From Rhabditoides inermis (taxonomy: Eukaryota; Nematoda; Chromadorea; Rhabditida; Rhabditidae): DNA of 64,000 nucleotides. Both the position numbers and the translations under genes were made by a program. Shown one piece after another: positions 1 to 12,162 of this stretch. Every line of letters begins with the position of its first letter. Position 1 is the first letter of the stretch. The notes under the pieces were generated by a model. It searched no databases, was not told where the DNA came from, and saw nothing but the letters and a program-made list of their open reading frames with translations. The stretch lies in NCBI GenBank assembly GCA_963966185.1, contig CAWZYM010000172.1, forward strand, positions 323,501 through 387,500, read 5' to 3'.

Positions 1-644
1 CAGAATTTCAAGAGCGATTTTGCATCATAAGTTGTTAAATATCTACCATAGACAGTTTTGCAATTTTAGTCGCATTAGTTGCCAGTTTCAAAGTTCTCTA
101 TAACTTTGCGAAAAAAGCAATTGAACCTGACTTATATACATACTTTTGAGTGGCTGATACGGGATAATGGTGAATCAAGAATGCAAGCCTTGTGCTCTTG
201 TGCATCTTGCACAACGCCTCCACTCTTCATCAATACTAGCCATTCATGACATCCCTTCACTTCAACATATCGTATCCTATAACATCTCACATCTCCACTC
301 TCAAAGTTATACTACAATATTCTTGCAAAGACGTGTATACTTTCAGTATAAATTCAGTGTATTCCTATTTCCTGGCCTATTGTTTTTGTTAGTTCTTTCG
401 CCATTAAACATGCCCACTACCGCAGTCCGTCGCAGTTCATAACACACTTCGTGTCTCACGCAGACCAAACAAATCCATCCATGTACATCCCCTTCATTCT
501 CTCTCTCTCTCTCTCTTTCTTACGCAGACATCAGCATACACACAAAACAAGAACGACGCGCGCCCTGTGTGTCCGCACTTCACTCACTCACCCTCTACTA
601 TCCAATCCAGGTCATCCACTCACTCACTCTCCATACTCTACGCG
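1..644. other. Upstream intergenic region, no gene seen
   Basis: AT-rich sequence without a convincing exon on either strand. It contains a short CT tract near 499-520. A candidate splice acceptor lies at about 609-610, 35 bp before the first gene's start codon, and could be a spliced-leader site or the end of a 5'UTR intron. No missing SUV3 exon was found here on the minus strand. Confidence 0.5.
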
Positions 645-3373
645 ATGAAACATCTCTTATTGATATCATCCACTTTATTACTTTCAACTATAGCAGAAAA
701 AGCACCCATCTATCAATACTTGAAAGGTAAGACCTAATAAGACGTAATCCAACCCCATTACCTCCAGAGTAGTTAATAATGGCATTGCCCTTTTTCCATA
801 TCATGCCAAACGCAAAAGTAACAACAATACGTTGCACGGTTCGAATATTGTACCATACTAATGTTTATTGGTCAATAGGTCGATGCATTGATCCCACCCC
901 ACTACCTTTTCCAGACCTATGCCCGGCGCACCTCGTTCCCCTGACGGGCGTCCGGTCTGTCAAGACGTGCGAGGACTCGTGTCCACTCGACTCCATCTGC
1001 ATACAGGGCATCTGCTGCGCCCCGCCGCCACGATGCGAGCACCCACAAGTCAAGTGAGTGTGCCACACTCAGCACCCATCCGCCCATCCAGATTCCCCAC
1101 CCCATTCGTCTGTCTGCCATCCGTGAAACAGAACTGTCCAGTGGGCACGCAGTGCGTGCGGTCTACTCGATTCGGACAGCACATCTGCTGCACCGAGACG
1201 CCCGTGCCGTCGCCACGGAAGGTGCGCCGACGGATGACGGACAGGGACAGTTCAAGTGTGGCATTGCAGACCGACCCCCTCCCCTCCTCGTCCCTCATCT
1301 CGCTTCCTTCCCGCCCCGCTGCCTCCTCCTCTTCCGAGAGTGACCCCGTCTGCCCCTCCTCCCACCCCATCGCAGCCTACGACGCTGACCGCGGACTCCT
1401 GCCATGCTCACTATGCCACAAAGGGTAAACAACAAAATCAATTACGGCAAAATTGTGTTGTATTGTTGAGTAGTTCACTCATTCACTTTGTACTAAGACA
1501 ATGCAACTGCAAGTCTCAAAGTTAGCCGTGTCATTCAACCTCATCTCCCAGAAATAATACGCAACAATAGTTACATCCATCAACCACCAATCCGTGTTAT
1601 TTAATAGCATCGTTATATCGCCATTTCATCACTCTCACTCACTTCAGCATCTGCGTTCCGTTCCGCTCGTCGGACGTGGACATCTGCTGTATGACCGAGG
1701 CGGCAGTGTGCGGGCCGGGCAGCAGGCTGGAGATGGACGGGCCAGTGCACAAGGACTGCGGAATCGGATACTGCTCCGACGGGTGGGCACGCACTCCTGG
1801 TTCACTGACAGCCGTTCAGCTATGACTGCAAGATCACTCCGAATGGAATGCGAGCGTGCTGCTCGACCCGCGAGCCCGCCCCGCCCGCCCTTCCCCTCCT
1901 CCCTCCACCTCGCTGTCCCTCCGGCGCGCGCGCCACCCACACGTGTACCAACGGATGCGACATCGACGAGCGGTATGTGCCCAGCCATGTGTGACTCCTC
2001 ATTCGCATAGATGCGAGCTGCTGGGCGGGGAGCAGTGGTGCTGCGTGGTCCCGGCAGAGAAGCGGACCAGCGTGGCCAAGGGAGAGCTGCGGTGTCCGAG
2101 AGGGCTGCTGGCGACTGGCAGCCCGTGCACCGCACTCCGACCATTCTGCGACATCGGATCCATGTGCCTCCCATCCACGGACAGGTATACATGTGCACAT
2201 CATACTTCTGAACAAGAGACTTTCCAGACCGGGTCACCTGTGCTGTTCCGAGCCACCTCGCTCTCTTCCCATTCTACCCACACTCCCTCCACTCCCGCCT
2301 CTCACCACAACAAGGAGGCCGACAACGACAACAACTACCACCACAACCACAACAACGACAACCCAGGCACCGACCCTGCCAACCCTTCCAGCCAAGGTAT
2401 GCTGTCTAGTTCTGACAAGTATCATCTCCACCAGATCTTCGTCCTCCCTACCGATCGGCCCTTCGTCCCGATCAACCCAATCAAGACAACCACCAAGAAA
2501 CCGCGCGGCGTCTCCGGAGAGTGAGTGCATATGGTATTGCATCCTTCCACATCCTCCCTCTATCTAGGCTGCCCTACCCGAACCCGTTCAGTCTGCGCCC
2601 CGTCTGCCCGGACAGTCATCCTCCACTCGGCATCGACGGCACCTACCTCACCTGTCCCGAGGTCGGCGCGCCCTGTCCCAAGGTATATGATGACACTACA
2701 TTCCAACGTCCATCCAACGCTCTTTTCAGTCTCGCTACATGTGCCAGCAGGCGACAGACGGTGAGTTGTACTGCTGCGGATACGAGGAGACCGAGACCAA
2801 CGAGATCGAGGAGGAAGAGGAGGCGGAGGAGGAGAAGGAGAAGGAGAAAGAGAAGGAGACCAAGTCCACGTCCAAGCTCTCGTGTCCCGTTGGCTACGCG
2901 CATGTGAACAACGTATGGGACAGTGGCATCCGACAGTGCACAGGATTCCTCGACTTCAGGTACCCCGGTAATAATATGTTTCTTCATGTGAATAACCTAA
3001 CCAAGCTTGAGGCAGATAATAATAACATGCTCCAATATACTTCTTAATATCGCATATTGTAAGGCGTAATCTCTTAATACAATAGCTAGATGAGCCGCAA
3101 ACATCACACAAAATATCTACATTCGTTATCTACAGATGTTACAAATTACAATTGTCTACTCACGGTAAAAATAAATTAAACATCAACCCCAACAAGCAAG
3201 AATTCTGGTACCCTAGATCGGTATAATTATCTATCTAATCAGAGTAATACAATCACAATTGGAATTGGCATTGCAGCTGTCCGTTCGGCTACTCGTGTCT
3301 CCCATCCGCCCATCCCCTCCCACTCTTCCAACTACCAGAGTTCCTCTGCTGCCACAAGACACCACTACACTGA
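645..3373 (+). CDS. Secreted cysteine-rich protein with lustrin/EB-like repeats, multi-exon
   Basis: The first exon (645-726) encodes a signal peptide (MKHLLLISSTLLLSTIAEK). About eleven exons follow (for example 915-1048, from 1132, about 1650-1780, 2012-2185, about 2580-2680, 2732 onward and a last exon ending at 3373). Each module has the pattern C-P-x-G-x-x-C ... C-C, such as CPVGTQCVRSTRFGQHICC and LLGGEQWCC. The modules are separated by a threonine-only run near 2320-2365, probably O-glycosylated, and by a long Glu/Lys run near 2806-2865. Repeats of this kind are typical of nematode extracellular or cuticle-associated proteins. The spacing of the last module (CPFGYSC ... FLCCHK) supports the stop at 3371-3373. 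The exon joins between 1218 and 1820 are uncertain. The exact role is unknown; extracellular matrix or protease-inhibitor-like function is only a family-level guess. Confidence 0.75.
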
Positions 3374-3397
3374 TACACTCACTCTAATAATTATTGT

Positions 3398-3403
3398 AAT
3401 AAA
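3398..3403 (+). terminator. AATAAA poly(A) signal of the Cys-rich gene
   Basis: A perfect AATAAA lies 25 bp after the TGA of the plus-strand gene. It almost touches the apparent stop codon of SUV3 on the opposite strand (3405-3407), so the two transcripts must overlap at their 3' ends. Confidence 0.6.
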
Positions 3404-3404
3404 G

Positions 3405-6400
3405 TCAAAGCTTCCCCCACCTGGTGATGCTGAAGATGGCCTTCTTGTTGAAGCATACGATGCAGTCTCCCGGCTGGATCTCGCTCAGATCCCGCATTCC
3501 CGAAGACGAGATCGACAGAGGCGTCTTGCGGTCGTACGTGCGAACCTGCACACGGGATACTACGTTTCAAACTAGCCGTAAAACGGTCGCATTTTTTCAA
3601 TCAGCAATTCCACTATGCATCATTCCTCTTCTCCCTCCTTACCTCCACATGCTCTCCGACCGGCTCGAGCAGCTTCTGTACAATTTCGATCGCCGCCGGC
3701 TCACCACACAAATGCACCTGCAATGGAAACAACTGTAAACAAGTCAACAAAACAAAAAAACAACTGCATACAAACAGTTCAAAAAGGAGAGTCGTCATAC
3801 TCAGAGGATGTACGTATCACGATGAGAGCATATCTCGTACAGGGTGATACGTGGCAATTCAGTTTGACTAGTCCCCCCTACCTCATCAGCCGCCACTCCC
3901 AGCAGTGCCCTGGTCCACGCCCATCCACGCTGCTCATCCCGAAGCATCTGGATCTCGTCGATCACTGCCACCTGCAACAACAGAATACATGATCAGAAAC
4001 GATACTCTCCTCCTTCCCTTCTCCCTCCCCACCCACCCACCTCGACCCGCATGGATGTGGACAGCATCTCGACGGTGGACGAGAGATGCGCCGACGGGTG
4101 GTGGTTGTCGATGGCGAAGCTGCAACCACACCATTCCATACCACCATTCGTTGCTTCGTTCCACCACATCCCGAGTGTGGTCCTCCCCGAGATCCTATCC
4201 ACATCCACCTCCACTTCCACAGACACACAGTGTATTGTGTATCCTCTCTCCAACACAATGTATCCCCCCCCCCGCTTCCTCCCCCTTTCCCCTCCCCCGC
4301 ACGCACCGCCTCTCCTCTCCGGTGACCAGGTCGCAGTTCAGTCCCGACTCGTTCATCTTCGTGAACACCTCCGACGCCAGCAGCTTCAGCGGACCGCAGA
4401 ACACACCCGACTTCGACTCGCGGAATCTCAAACACGTAATGTACTATCATTATCATTATTATGAGCATCGCGTAGTGTAGTGGTTAGCGATGGTTCGATC
4501 CCCCTCCCGAGCGCTTGACCGTACCAAGGTGATAAATTGGTAGCAGTCTGCTGCGAAGGTAACCCGCAGGGTAGGCCACCCACGGGCGCATTATTGCGAA
4601 AATAGGCCAGATACCGTCGTTGGAAAATCGTTGGGCTATGGTGTAGTGCCATAGACCTCCTTCGACCCCCTCCGCAGAGTGAATCTCTTGAATCGGGGGG
4701 GGGACACCTTTACTTTACCTTTTATTATTATTATTATATTAATTTGCGGAAGAGTTCGATTAATCATGCTGCCCATTTTGAAGGAAAAGGTTCCCATGAA
4801 ACATGTAATTTCAGTTTTCAAAATAAACAAGTTAAACACAACAGAATAAAGTTTAGTGTTAAAATTCAGAAAAAAAGAACCCAGAACCTTACTGTCGTAA
4901 AAAAAATCTTTTCTTCAAGAAGACACAAGAACGTAATTAAAGTAAGTTACCGAATCTAGAGTCATTATGAAACATACACCCCGTTAGATCGTGTCACACA
5001 CACACACACAACCTCTTGAGTGCGTGGTAGGTCTTGCCCGAGTTGGTCGGCCCCGCGTGGAAGATGATCTTCCTCTGCACGGTGCGCGCCTCCGGGTACC
5101 TGGCCAGAGCACAATGTACAACTCACCATGCAATGATTCTTCCTCTTTCCAGAATACATTATACAGTACAACTACAGTATACCAACACCCCTTACCAGTT
5201 ATGCGGCTGTGTGAGGTCGGAGATCATGCGCAGGTCCTCCAGTGCCTCCAGGTGAGGGAACATCTACAAGACAGCGATCGATAAATCGATATCGATCGAT
5301 ATTCTCCCACCTTTCTCGCATATGCCAGGAAGAAGGGGAAGAGACCCTCGGCGTCGTGGTCGCCGCGAACAATGTCCTGGATCAGACAATCGATAATCAA
5401 TCGATAAGACTAGCAATACCTGCAGAAGGACCAACAGAGCCGGCTCGACTCCGCCATCCGGAGACATACAATACTGACGGAAACCGCGGTACGCCTGAAG
5501 TACGACTGCACAACATCTCTCTCCCTCCCTCTCTCTTTCTCTTTCTCTCTCTCTCCCTCTCTCTCTCTCCCGACCCAAGTCATTCGCCAACTACCCATTA
5601 TTACCAAACCAATGCCAAAAATTTAAAAAAAAAACAATTGAAATCTCTCCATTTCACTCCCTCTACCACCCCCCCCCCTCGCACCTGTATGAACAGTTTC
5701 TGTGTGAGTCCGTTGTCGGTTGCCAGCTGGCGCACCATCGGCCGCCGGTGGAACTCGTCCAGGGTCATTCCGATCGACACCTCAACATAGGACAGTTACA
5801 TAGGTGCATGATATTACCAATTGTCATACAGAACATCCGTCATAACATTGAACGCGAAACCTATTCAATCCGAGTCTGAAACACATGCATCCCTCCCCTC
5901 CTCCCCTTCCCCACCTGATCGAGCGCGAGTCCCCACTCCTCGCTCTGGGCGCTCATGCCTCCCCTGGTCGGCTGCACGGCCACCGGCTGCACGAGGTCGT
6001 CGATCGACGCGCCCCCGCGGTCGGCAGGCACTCCGGGCACACGCTGCAATCAACACGCATTCATCTGCTCTGCCATGTTCTTGGATTCTCTGCCATCCAA
6101 CATGGATCAATCAACAGGTACTCATGGATTTATGTCTCCCAAAAGACATATGTTGCAACTTGCATACAACTGAGATGTTGCAATCTGTTGCTAATCCCGC
6201 AAAAGAACATGAAACATGCCTCTCACCGAAAACAACTTCGCTTTCTTATTGAAAGGACTAGGCGTGCGCTGGAAGACAAATTCAAAGTACAGCACACGAC
6301 ATGTGTTGTGAGCGCACCTTCCTCATCTGGTTGTTGCCATACGACGAGCGTCCGTTGCCCGAGCCACGACGAGCAGAACGCAGGGAATCTGAACAATGCT

Positions 6401-6728
6401 ACAATCATAAACAATCAAACAACAACTACAGTACACATTAGTATGTATATCCACTAAACTAGGTATCCTGGAAAATTCATCACATGTGAAGAAAAGATGA
6501 GTGTTCATGTATACACTCGATCTTTCTCAATCGCAACAACGTGAACAGCTAGGGAAGCTAGAGATCACTTCCTAATTTCCAGGAAACCAGGACATGCAAT
6601 AACCGACCAGTGTGGCCGATGCCCCTCCTCTGCTCGTCCAGCCCCATGCCTGTCGTGGCTGCCCTCCCTCTCAGCAGGTGCCTGGCCAGACCGCGCACCC
6701 CCACGCCTGCCACTCCCGGCAGAGACAT
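3405..6728 (-). CDS. SUPV3L1: SUV3-type mitochondrial RNA helicase, truncated after the first RecA domain
   Basis: Twelve exons join with consistent phase: 6608-6728, 6318-6388, 5915-6043, 5685-5780, 5311-5376, 5196-5263, 5013-5099, 4307-4426, 4041-4119, 3882-3971, 3643-3717 and 3405-3545, giving 380 residues. The N-terminus ([20 protein letters not shown]) is Arg-rich with no acids, like a mitochondrial presequence. Helicase motif I reads GPTNSGKT. Motif II reads VAVIDEIQM and is followed by [10 protein letters not shown] and VHLCGEPAA, all strongly SUV3-like. SUV3 unwinds RNA for the mitochondrial degradosome. The odd part is the end: after GDCIVCF...AIFSIT the frame runs into WGKL-stop. 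The rest of RecA2 (motifs IV-VI) and the C-terminal domain are missing. A possible donor (CAG/GTGGGG, near 3427) suggests an intron, but the plus-strand Cys-rich gene occupies the next 2.8 kb and no continuation is seen. The gene is probably the last of an operon with MBLAC1 and RINT1. Confidence 0.85.
4463..4741 (+). mobile_element. Degenerate tRNA-headed SINE-like element in a SUV3 intron
   Basis: An A-box-like TAGTGTAGTGG (4473-4483) and a B-box-like GGTTCGATCCC (4492-4502) are followed by an unrelated body of about 200 bp and a (TTA)n tail at about 4720-4741. The two boxes are closer than in a tRNA, so the head is internally deleted. The element lies antisense in the intron between SUV3 exons 7 and 8. 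The SINE call is inferred from this architecture. Confidence 0.5.
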
Positions 6729-6837
6729 CTACTACACGCACATCAACACGCAGCAGCCACATCACAACCAGATAGCTCACCGGGACACGAACCCGTAGTT
6801 ATCACACTATACAACAAGTCGAAACACATGTGAATCT
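6729..6837 (-). other. Intercistronic spacer MBLAC1-SUV3
   Basis: About 110 bp separates the MBLAC1 stop from the SUV3 start. It has a poly(A) signal at one end and a TAG acceptor directly before the SUV3 ATG at the other. This is the usual geometry of a nematode intercistronic region served by spliced-leader trans-splicing. Confidence 0.6.
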
Positions 6838-6842
6838 TTATT
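6837..6842 (-). terminator. AATAAA poly(A) signal of MBLAC1
   Basis: On the minus strand AATAAA overlaps the TAA stop of MBLAC1 (6838-6840). It lies about 105 bp before the SUV3 acceptor. Confidence 0.6.
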
Positions 6843-8053
6843 GCATCTTGTTCTCGAACATTTCTCCATGTCCGGGGACGATCCAGTCAGCCCTCTCTCT
6901 TATCCACTGCCTGGACGCGGCCTGTCTGTCCGGGTAGCGGGAGAGCGAGCGCCAGCGAGACTCATCCGAACAATCCTCGAACAGGTCACCTTAACAATCC
7001 TATTCCATTTCAGAACCCTTGCATCAGAGTATATCAAAATGGGTAACTGATACCGTATGTCACTATCGAGTATGAAACAATTACGAACCATATATTTCCA
7101 CACTTTTATTTCAAACAACTACAAATCGACTAATTATCAGAACGATGTTTATTCCTGTCAAACAAAACCCGTGAAACACAAAATCCGCAGTAACTCGGAT
7201 CCTCGACATAACCGAGTAGGTATCAAGCAACTAACTACTCTCTCACTCTCCCCCACATCAATCACCACAGGCAATCACATATAATACAAACTTATACATA
7301 CCCGCGCGCTGTAGCACTCACTATCACACCATAGGAATCTTCCAATCCTCCCCCTTCCCACTGACTGACCCGCCACGACGACAGTGCCTCTCCCCTCCAC
7401 TCCCTCCGCCACCACAACCACGTCGCAGTCCGTGTGGCCGGACAGACGGTGCATCGACACACCTGCACACAGAGAGTGCACCTGCAATCACAGAAAACCA
7501 GTCAGGCAACTATACGTTTCACCGTTATAACCAATTCATTTAGAAAAAAAACATTGCAATTTTACCCTCACACAACACTGAACACATAATATCCTATAGA
7601 TACTCAATCAACTCCATGTCCCACCTCCTCGAACACGTCATACTCGGCATCTCCCCCTCCTCCTCCCTCTGCCCGCCTCGCCACATCGGCATCCATCCAG
7701 ACCCTGGCACGGGAGAAGAGGGACAGGTTGCCACAGTGGTCGGAGTGGCCATGCGTCACCACCACGTCAGTCACACTCGACACCGACACACTGCAACACA
7801 TCAATTCAGAAAGAGAGAGGGGAGAGGGAGAGAGAGACGGAGAGAGAGCGAGAGAGCGAGGAGAGAGATAACTGGCTACCCACCCCTTCTCCTCGAGCTT
7901 CCTATCCACCTCCTTTCCATTCCACGGGTCTCCACAGTCCACCACTACCCTCCTCTCCCCACTCCGAATCAGTGTCACCGACCCAGTAGCCGTGCTGCAT
8001 CCGCCCTCAGGACATCGGTAGAACCCCACAATCAGCTGATCCACTGACGTCAT
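6838..8053 (-). CDS. MBLAC1: MBLAC1-like metallo-beta-lactamase-fold hydrolase
   Basis: Four exons (7884-8053, 7625-7790, 7370-7481, 6838-6989) join in phase to 199 residues. The protein begins MTSVDQLIVGFYRCPEGG. It carries the metal-binding motif THGHSDHCGN (HxHxDH), then GHTDCD, GTVVVAGDLFEDC with the bridging Asp, and a C-terminal ADWIVPGHG with the last His. These are the signatures of MBLAC1, a one-domain metallo-beta-lactamase-fold protein; the nematode homologue known as swip-10 acts in glia-neuron signalling, and vertebrate MBLAC1 has been linked to histone pre-mRNA cleavage. All metal ligands look intact. A splice acceptor (CAG, 8058-8060) lies 4 bp before the ATG, and the RINT1 poly(A) signal is about 110 bp upstream, consistent with an operon. 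Confidence 0.9.
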
Positions 8054-8169
8054 CCGCCTGCATTCTGAACATGTACGTAACATGGAGTGTGAGAATAGCA
8101 AAAGATATTCCAGCGTCTCGAACGCATAATTTTTTTCCACAAAGATAATATATTTCTTTTTCAAAAAGC

Positions 8170-8175
8170 TTTATT
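8170..8175 (-). terminator. AATAAA poly(A) signal of RINT1
   Basis: A minus-strand AATAAA lies about 210 bp after the RINT1 stop and about 110 bp before the MBLAC1 trans-splice-like acceptor at 8058-8060. Confidence 0.5.
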
Positions 8176-8386
8176 ACAATAAATACAATATCACAGCTCT
8201 CTACGCAAATAAAGACATAGCACAATCGTAACTACAAAATCTCCCCACCCGTACATACAAAAACACAAATGTTTACATTTTACAATAATTCATGACGCGA
8301 ATAGCACAATGTACTAACACCACTACACTCCCAGCGAAATCGTCGACAAACTACGGTATCAAGATGTGGATAAGATGAGTAGACTG

Positions 8387-11300
8387 CTACCGCAGACTGA
8401 CTGCCCTCTCCTCGTCCAGTCCCATGCCGAGGTCGCACCGGTTGCGCAGCAGAAGACGCGCCCTCTCCCCGTCCACCCCACGGCCTCCCATCGACAACAC
8501 CTTCTCCTCGACCACCTGAAAACACCACATAGTGACAATTCACTACACTCATTCCACACAGGGTACGTTTCAATGGGAGAAGATATTTTGAACACCAAAA
8601 CTGAAACAATTCCGTGAATGCTTCTGTATGTTTAAATATTATGTTTTTAAATGTAACAACGATTCATGTACATGATAATGAGAATCACGTGTCGTAAGCG
8701 CAATAGCGCTGACAATGGTTTTCACAGATACACAGAGTCACTCCCACCCACCTCATCGGGTACATGTTGCAGTTCCTCCCGGAGGAGACGAGCCACTGGG
8801 GCAGACAGACACAGCAGCTCCAGACAACCCAGCACACACGTCATCTTCTGAAAGGAGCAATGCACAATGTAAGCACAACCGTCATCACACACACACACAC
8901 AACAACTACCGTGGTCAAAAACTATGCAAAGCCACACCATTGTATTTCTTATGTTTCACGAACCATTGATCAAATACTCTCACTACCATGATCAATGCAT
9001 GTTGCATCCTTCCCCACCCACCTTGTCGTACTCTGCCTTGACCCCCTCCCCTCCTCCTCCTCCCTCTGTCCACCTGCCCATCACACTGTTTATCACCGGA
9101 ATCAGCCCCGTCGACACGTCGAACCGCATCTGACACGCGCCCGAACAGCTGAACACATACAAACATGTCAAGTCTCATGTCCCATCCCATATATGTTTCA
9201 CAATTGCAAGATGTTGTGAAATTCATTTTAAAAAATATGTTACGTCATGCAACTAGTAATAACATAACGAGTTCTGTTTGTCACCTCTATAACGCAACTC
9301 CCCCGAACCCACTTGAACTGTGTCGTGTCGATGATATTCTGCAGTGCCGCAGCCACCACAGAGCACATCGAACGGAACACCTGCAATCACACAACACGTG
9401 ACAGATAGTACTGCGTACAGGAGCCCTAACACAAACCCACAAAACATACGTTTCACTCGCAACACATATACATACTCCACCAATTGGCATCAATCTTCTC
9501 CATGCTCCATGGTTTACTAATAAACTCTTTCTCTGAGCGTACCTTCTTGACGCTGGCCCTGGCTACGGTGTTTCCTGTGGCGGACAGGGCACTCCTCACA
9601 CACAGCAGCACAGGACACAGGGAGGCGGACAGCTCCCGATCCGAGTCCGAGGAGACACGATCCCCGGAGAACCTAAACGGAGAATATATGGGATAATAGG
9701 ATTATCTTTGAGAGTAGTGTTGGGCAGGATTAATCCAAATTTGGATTAATCGTGGATTAATCGGATTAATCGGATTAATCCGAATCTTAATCCAAAATCT
9801 TAGAAATTTCGGATTTCAGATTAATCCGAAATCCAAAATCCAGTTTTTTGGGGATTTGGATTAATCCAAAATCCAAAATCCAGAAATCCGGGTTTTGGAT
9901 TTTGGATTAATCTACTCGTTTACAAATTGTTAAAATAATGTTGTTTTAAATGATGAAATTTCACTTTATTTGAGCTTTTAATCTATAACGGCGCCTTTGT
10001 AACTTTACAGAAACATCAAAAACACCAAATTATACTATTAGTAAGGCATAAAGATGCCAAAAAGACAATGTAAAACTTGGATTAATCCAAAATCCAAAGT
10101 TTGGATTAATCTGAAAACCAAAATCCAAAAATTTTGGATTTTGGGTTAATCCAAAACCCGAAATCCACAATTTTGGATTACGGATTAATCCAAAATCCAA
10201 AACCCTGAATATCTGGGATTTTGATTAATCCAAAATCCAAAATCCAACTCGGATTAGGATTTTGCCCAACACTATTTGAGAGTATGACAAATCCGGATGA
10301 AAAGGACAGTACCTATACATAGTACGGTCGCAGTAGTAATCAACATCACAAACTCAAATTCAATGTTGATCAAATCGACATCACTACTCATTTTCTACTC
10401 ATTCTCAATTAAGTTGCATGCATGAAAAATAACTTTCACCATTACACCAAATTTTCTTAATCTTGTTTAAAACATCCAATATAGGTAGCAATTCTTTTTC
10501 TAATTTCTCCACATTAACCCTTCCCCGCACTCACCACCTGCCCTGTTGTGCGTATGCGGCGAGGAGTGGCTGGATCTGAGCCTCCAGAGACCCCACCATG
10601 TCCTCAGCCATCTGCTCCCATCTACAACACACAGACAAATGAACTGAATCGAGTTATATCCGATTTAAAGAATCAACGGAGATGAAACACATCGTCCACC
10701 ACCAATCAAAAGGCAAAACATTTACTACCACATAAGCTTTCTATTTGTACATTAGTAATAAATAGCAAGAAGAAATATGCCCCATATATACAGACAAACA
10801 CAAAAAACCCGTATAAAATGGATAAACAAATAACTAGCGCATTCCAACCAAACCTGTAAATCCACTATAAAATACGCTTCATCTACACGCCAAAGCAAAA
10901 CCCTGTCAGAATCACTAATCGCTGAAAAAAGAAGGGTGTAGTGGAAGGAAAAGGGCGCCTACTTGTGTTTGTACATGGCGGCTGCGTGGTCGATGGCCGC
11001 CCGGCCGGCCCACTCGGCAGTCGACTCGTCCACCTCACACCACTCCTCCAACACACAACACACGTACCTGCAAGGAGCCAACAGGTGAAGGAACGGGATC
11101 ACAGTCACGCAACACGTCAGACAGGTAGGTTACATGAGAGAGAATATCGAATACACATGTTCACAACCTTCATCACCAGTCCGGTCCCCAGTCACCTACA
11201 GTGGAAACAAATCACCTACAGTGGAAACGGCTAAAGGAGATAAGAGAGTATTGTTCCGTGAAATACGTTTCAGAGTCAGCTCATACTCATTCCGACTGCT

Positions 11301-12119
11301 CCCACTGTGCGTATTCGCAATACCTCATCGCGCAAAGCACAATGAGGTATAATGCCAATCGTCAGCCATTTTCCAACTAAAAATGCAAGTTGCAAGCAAT
11401 ACGTTTCACGACTCTATCACTTCGACAAACTATTTTCCACTACGTGGCTCAAGTTGTATTACAGTTCCAATGATCTATAATACTGCTCTGAGGTCACCAG
11501 AAGACCACCCGAGAAGAATATGCTTCACCACGCACATAGACGGAAAACAATTCGCAACAATTGTCAATTTCTCGATTGCTCGAAATGGAAAAAAACTGGA
11601 TATAAGGGCACTGACCCGCATGCGTTCATGATGTGTGGGTAGGGCTCGGCCCAAGGAGAATCGGCCTGGCGAGCCATGAGCGACAGACGGCGACGCCAGT
11701 CCTCCACGAGCACCAGCTGCAGCTCTGCAACCACACACAATCCAACCATCATACCGTCAATGTAACCTCGCCCAGCGTCCTATGCATAAGAAACCATTCA
11801 ACATCCCTCTTTCGAACCACGCCAACTCTCTCCCACCTCATCCCCTGACCTCTGACCCACCCCTGAACCTCTCCCGCGCCTCCTCGCTCGGCACCTGCCG
11901 GCACCTCTCCCGCACCGAAGCCAGCAGGGCAACGAACTGGTCAGTGCACTCGCACACGAGGTACTGCAACACGGACATAGCGCAACTACAGTAATACATA
12001 ATACTGCTACCGTACTCTTCCTCACCGTGTCCACCTCCTCCATGTCCCTGAACCGGTTCTTCCATCTGTCTCCACTCGCCAGCATCTCGTCCATAAGACC
12101 TGCATAACACAGAGGTGAG

Positions 12120-12162
<43 letters not shown>

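Noticed and set aside
1..644. Missing C-terminal exons of SUV3 on the minus strand
   Set aside because: No helicase motif IV-VI or splice-bordered open frame was seen there.
9715..10274. Array resembling CRISPR repeats
   Set aside because: The repeats are irregular, palindromic and within transposon ends; there are no uniform spacers and the genome is eukaryotic.
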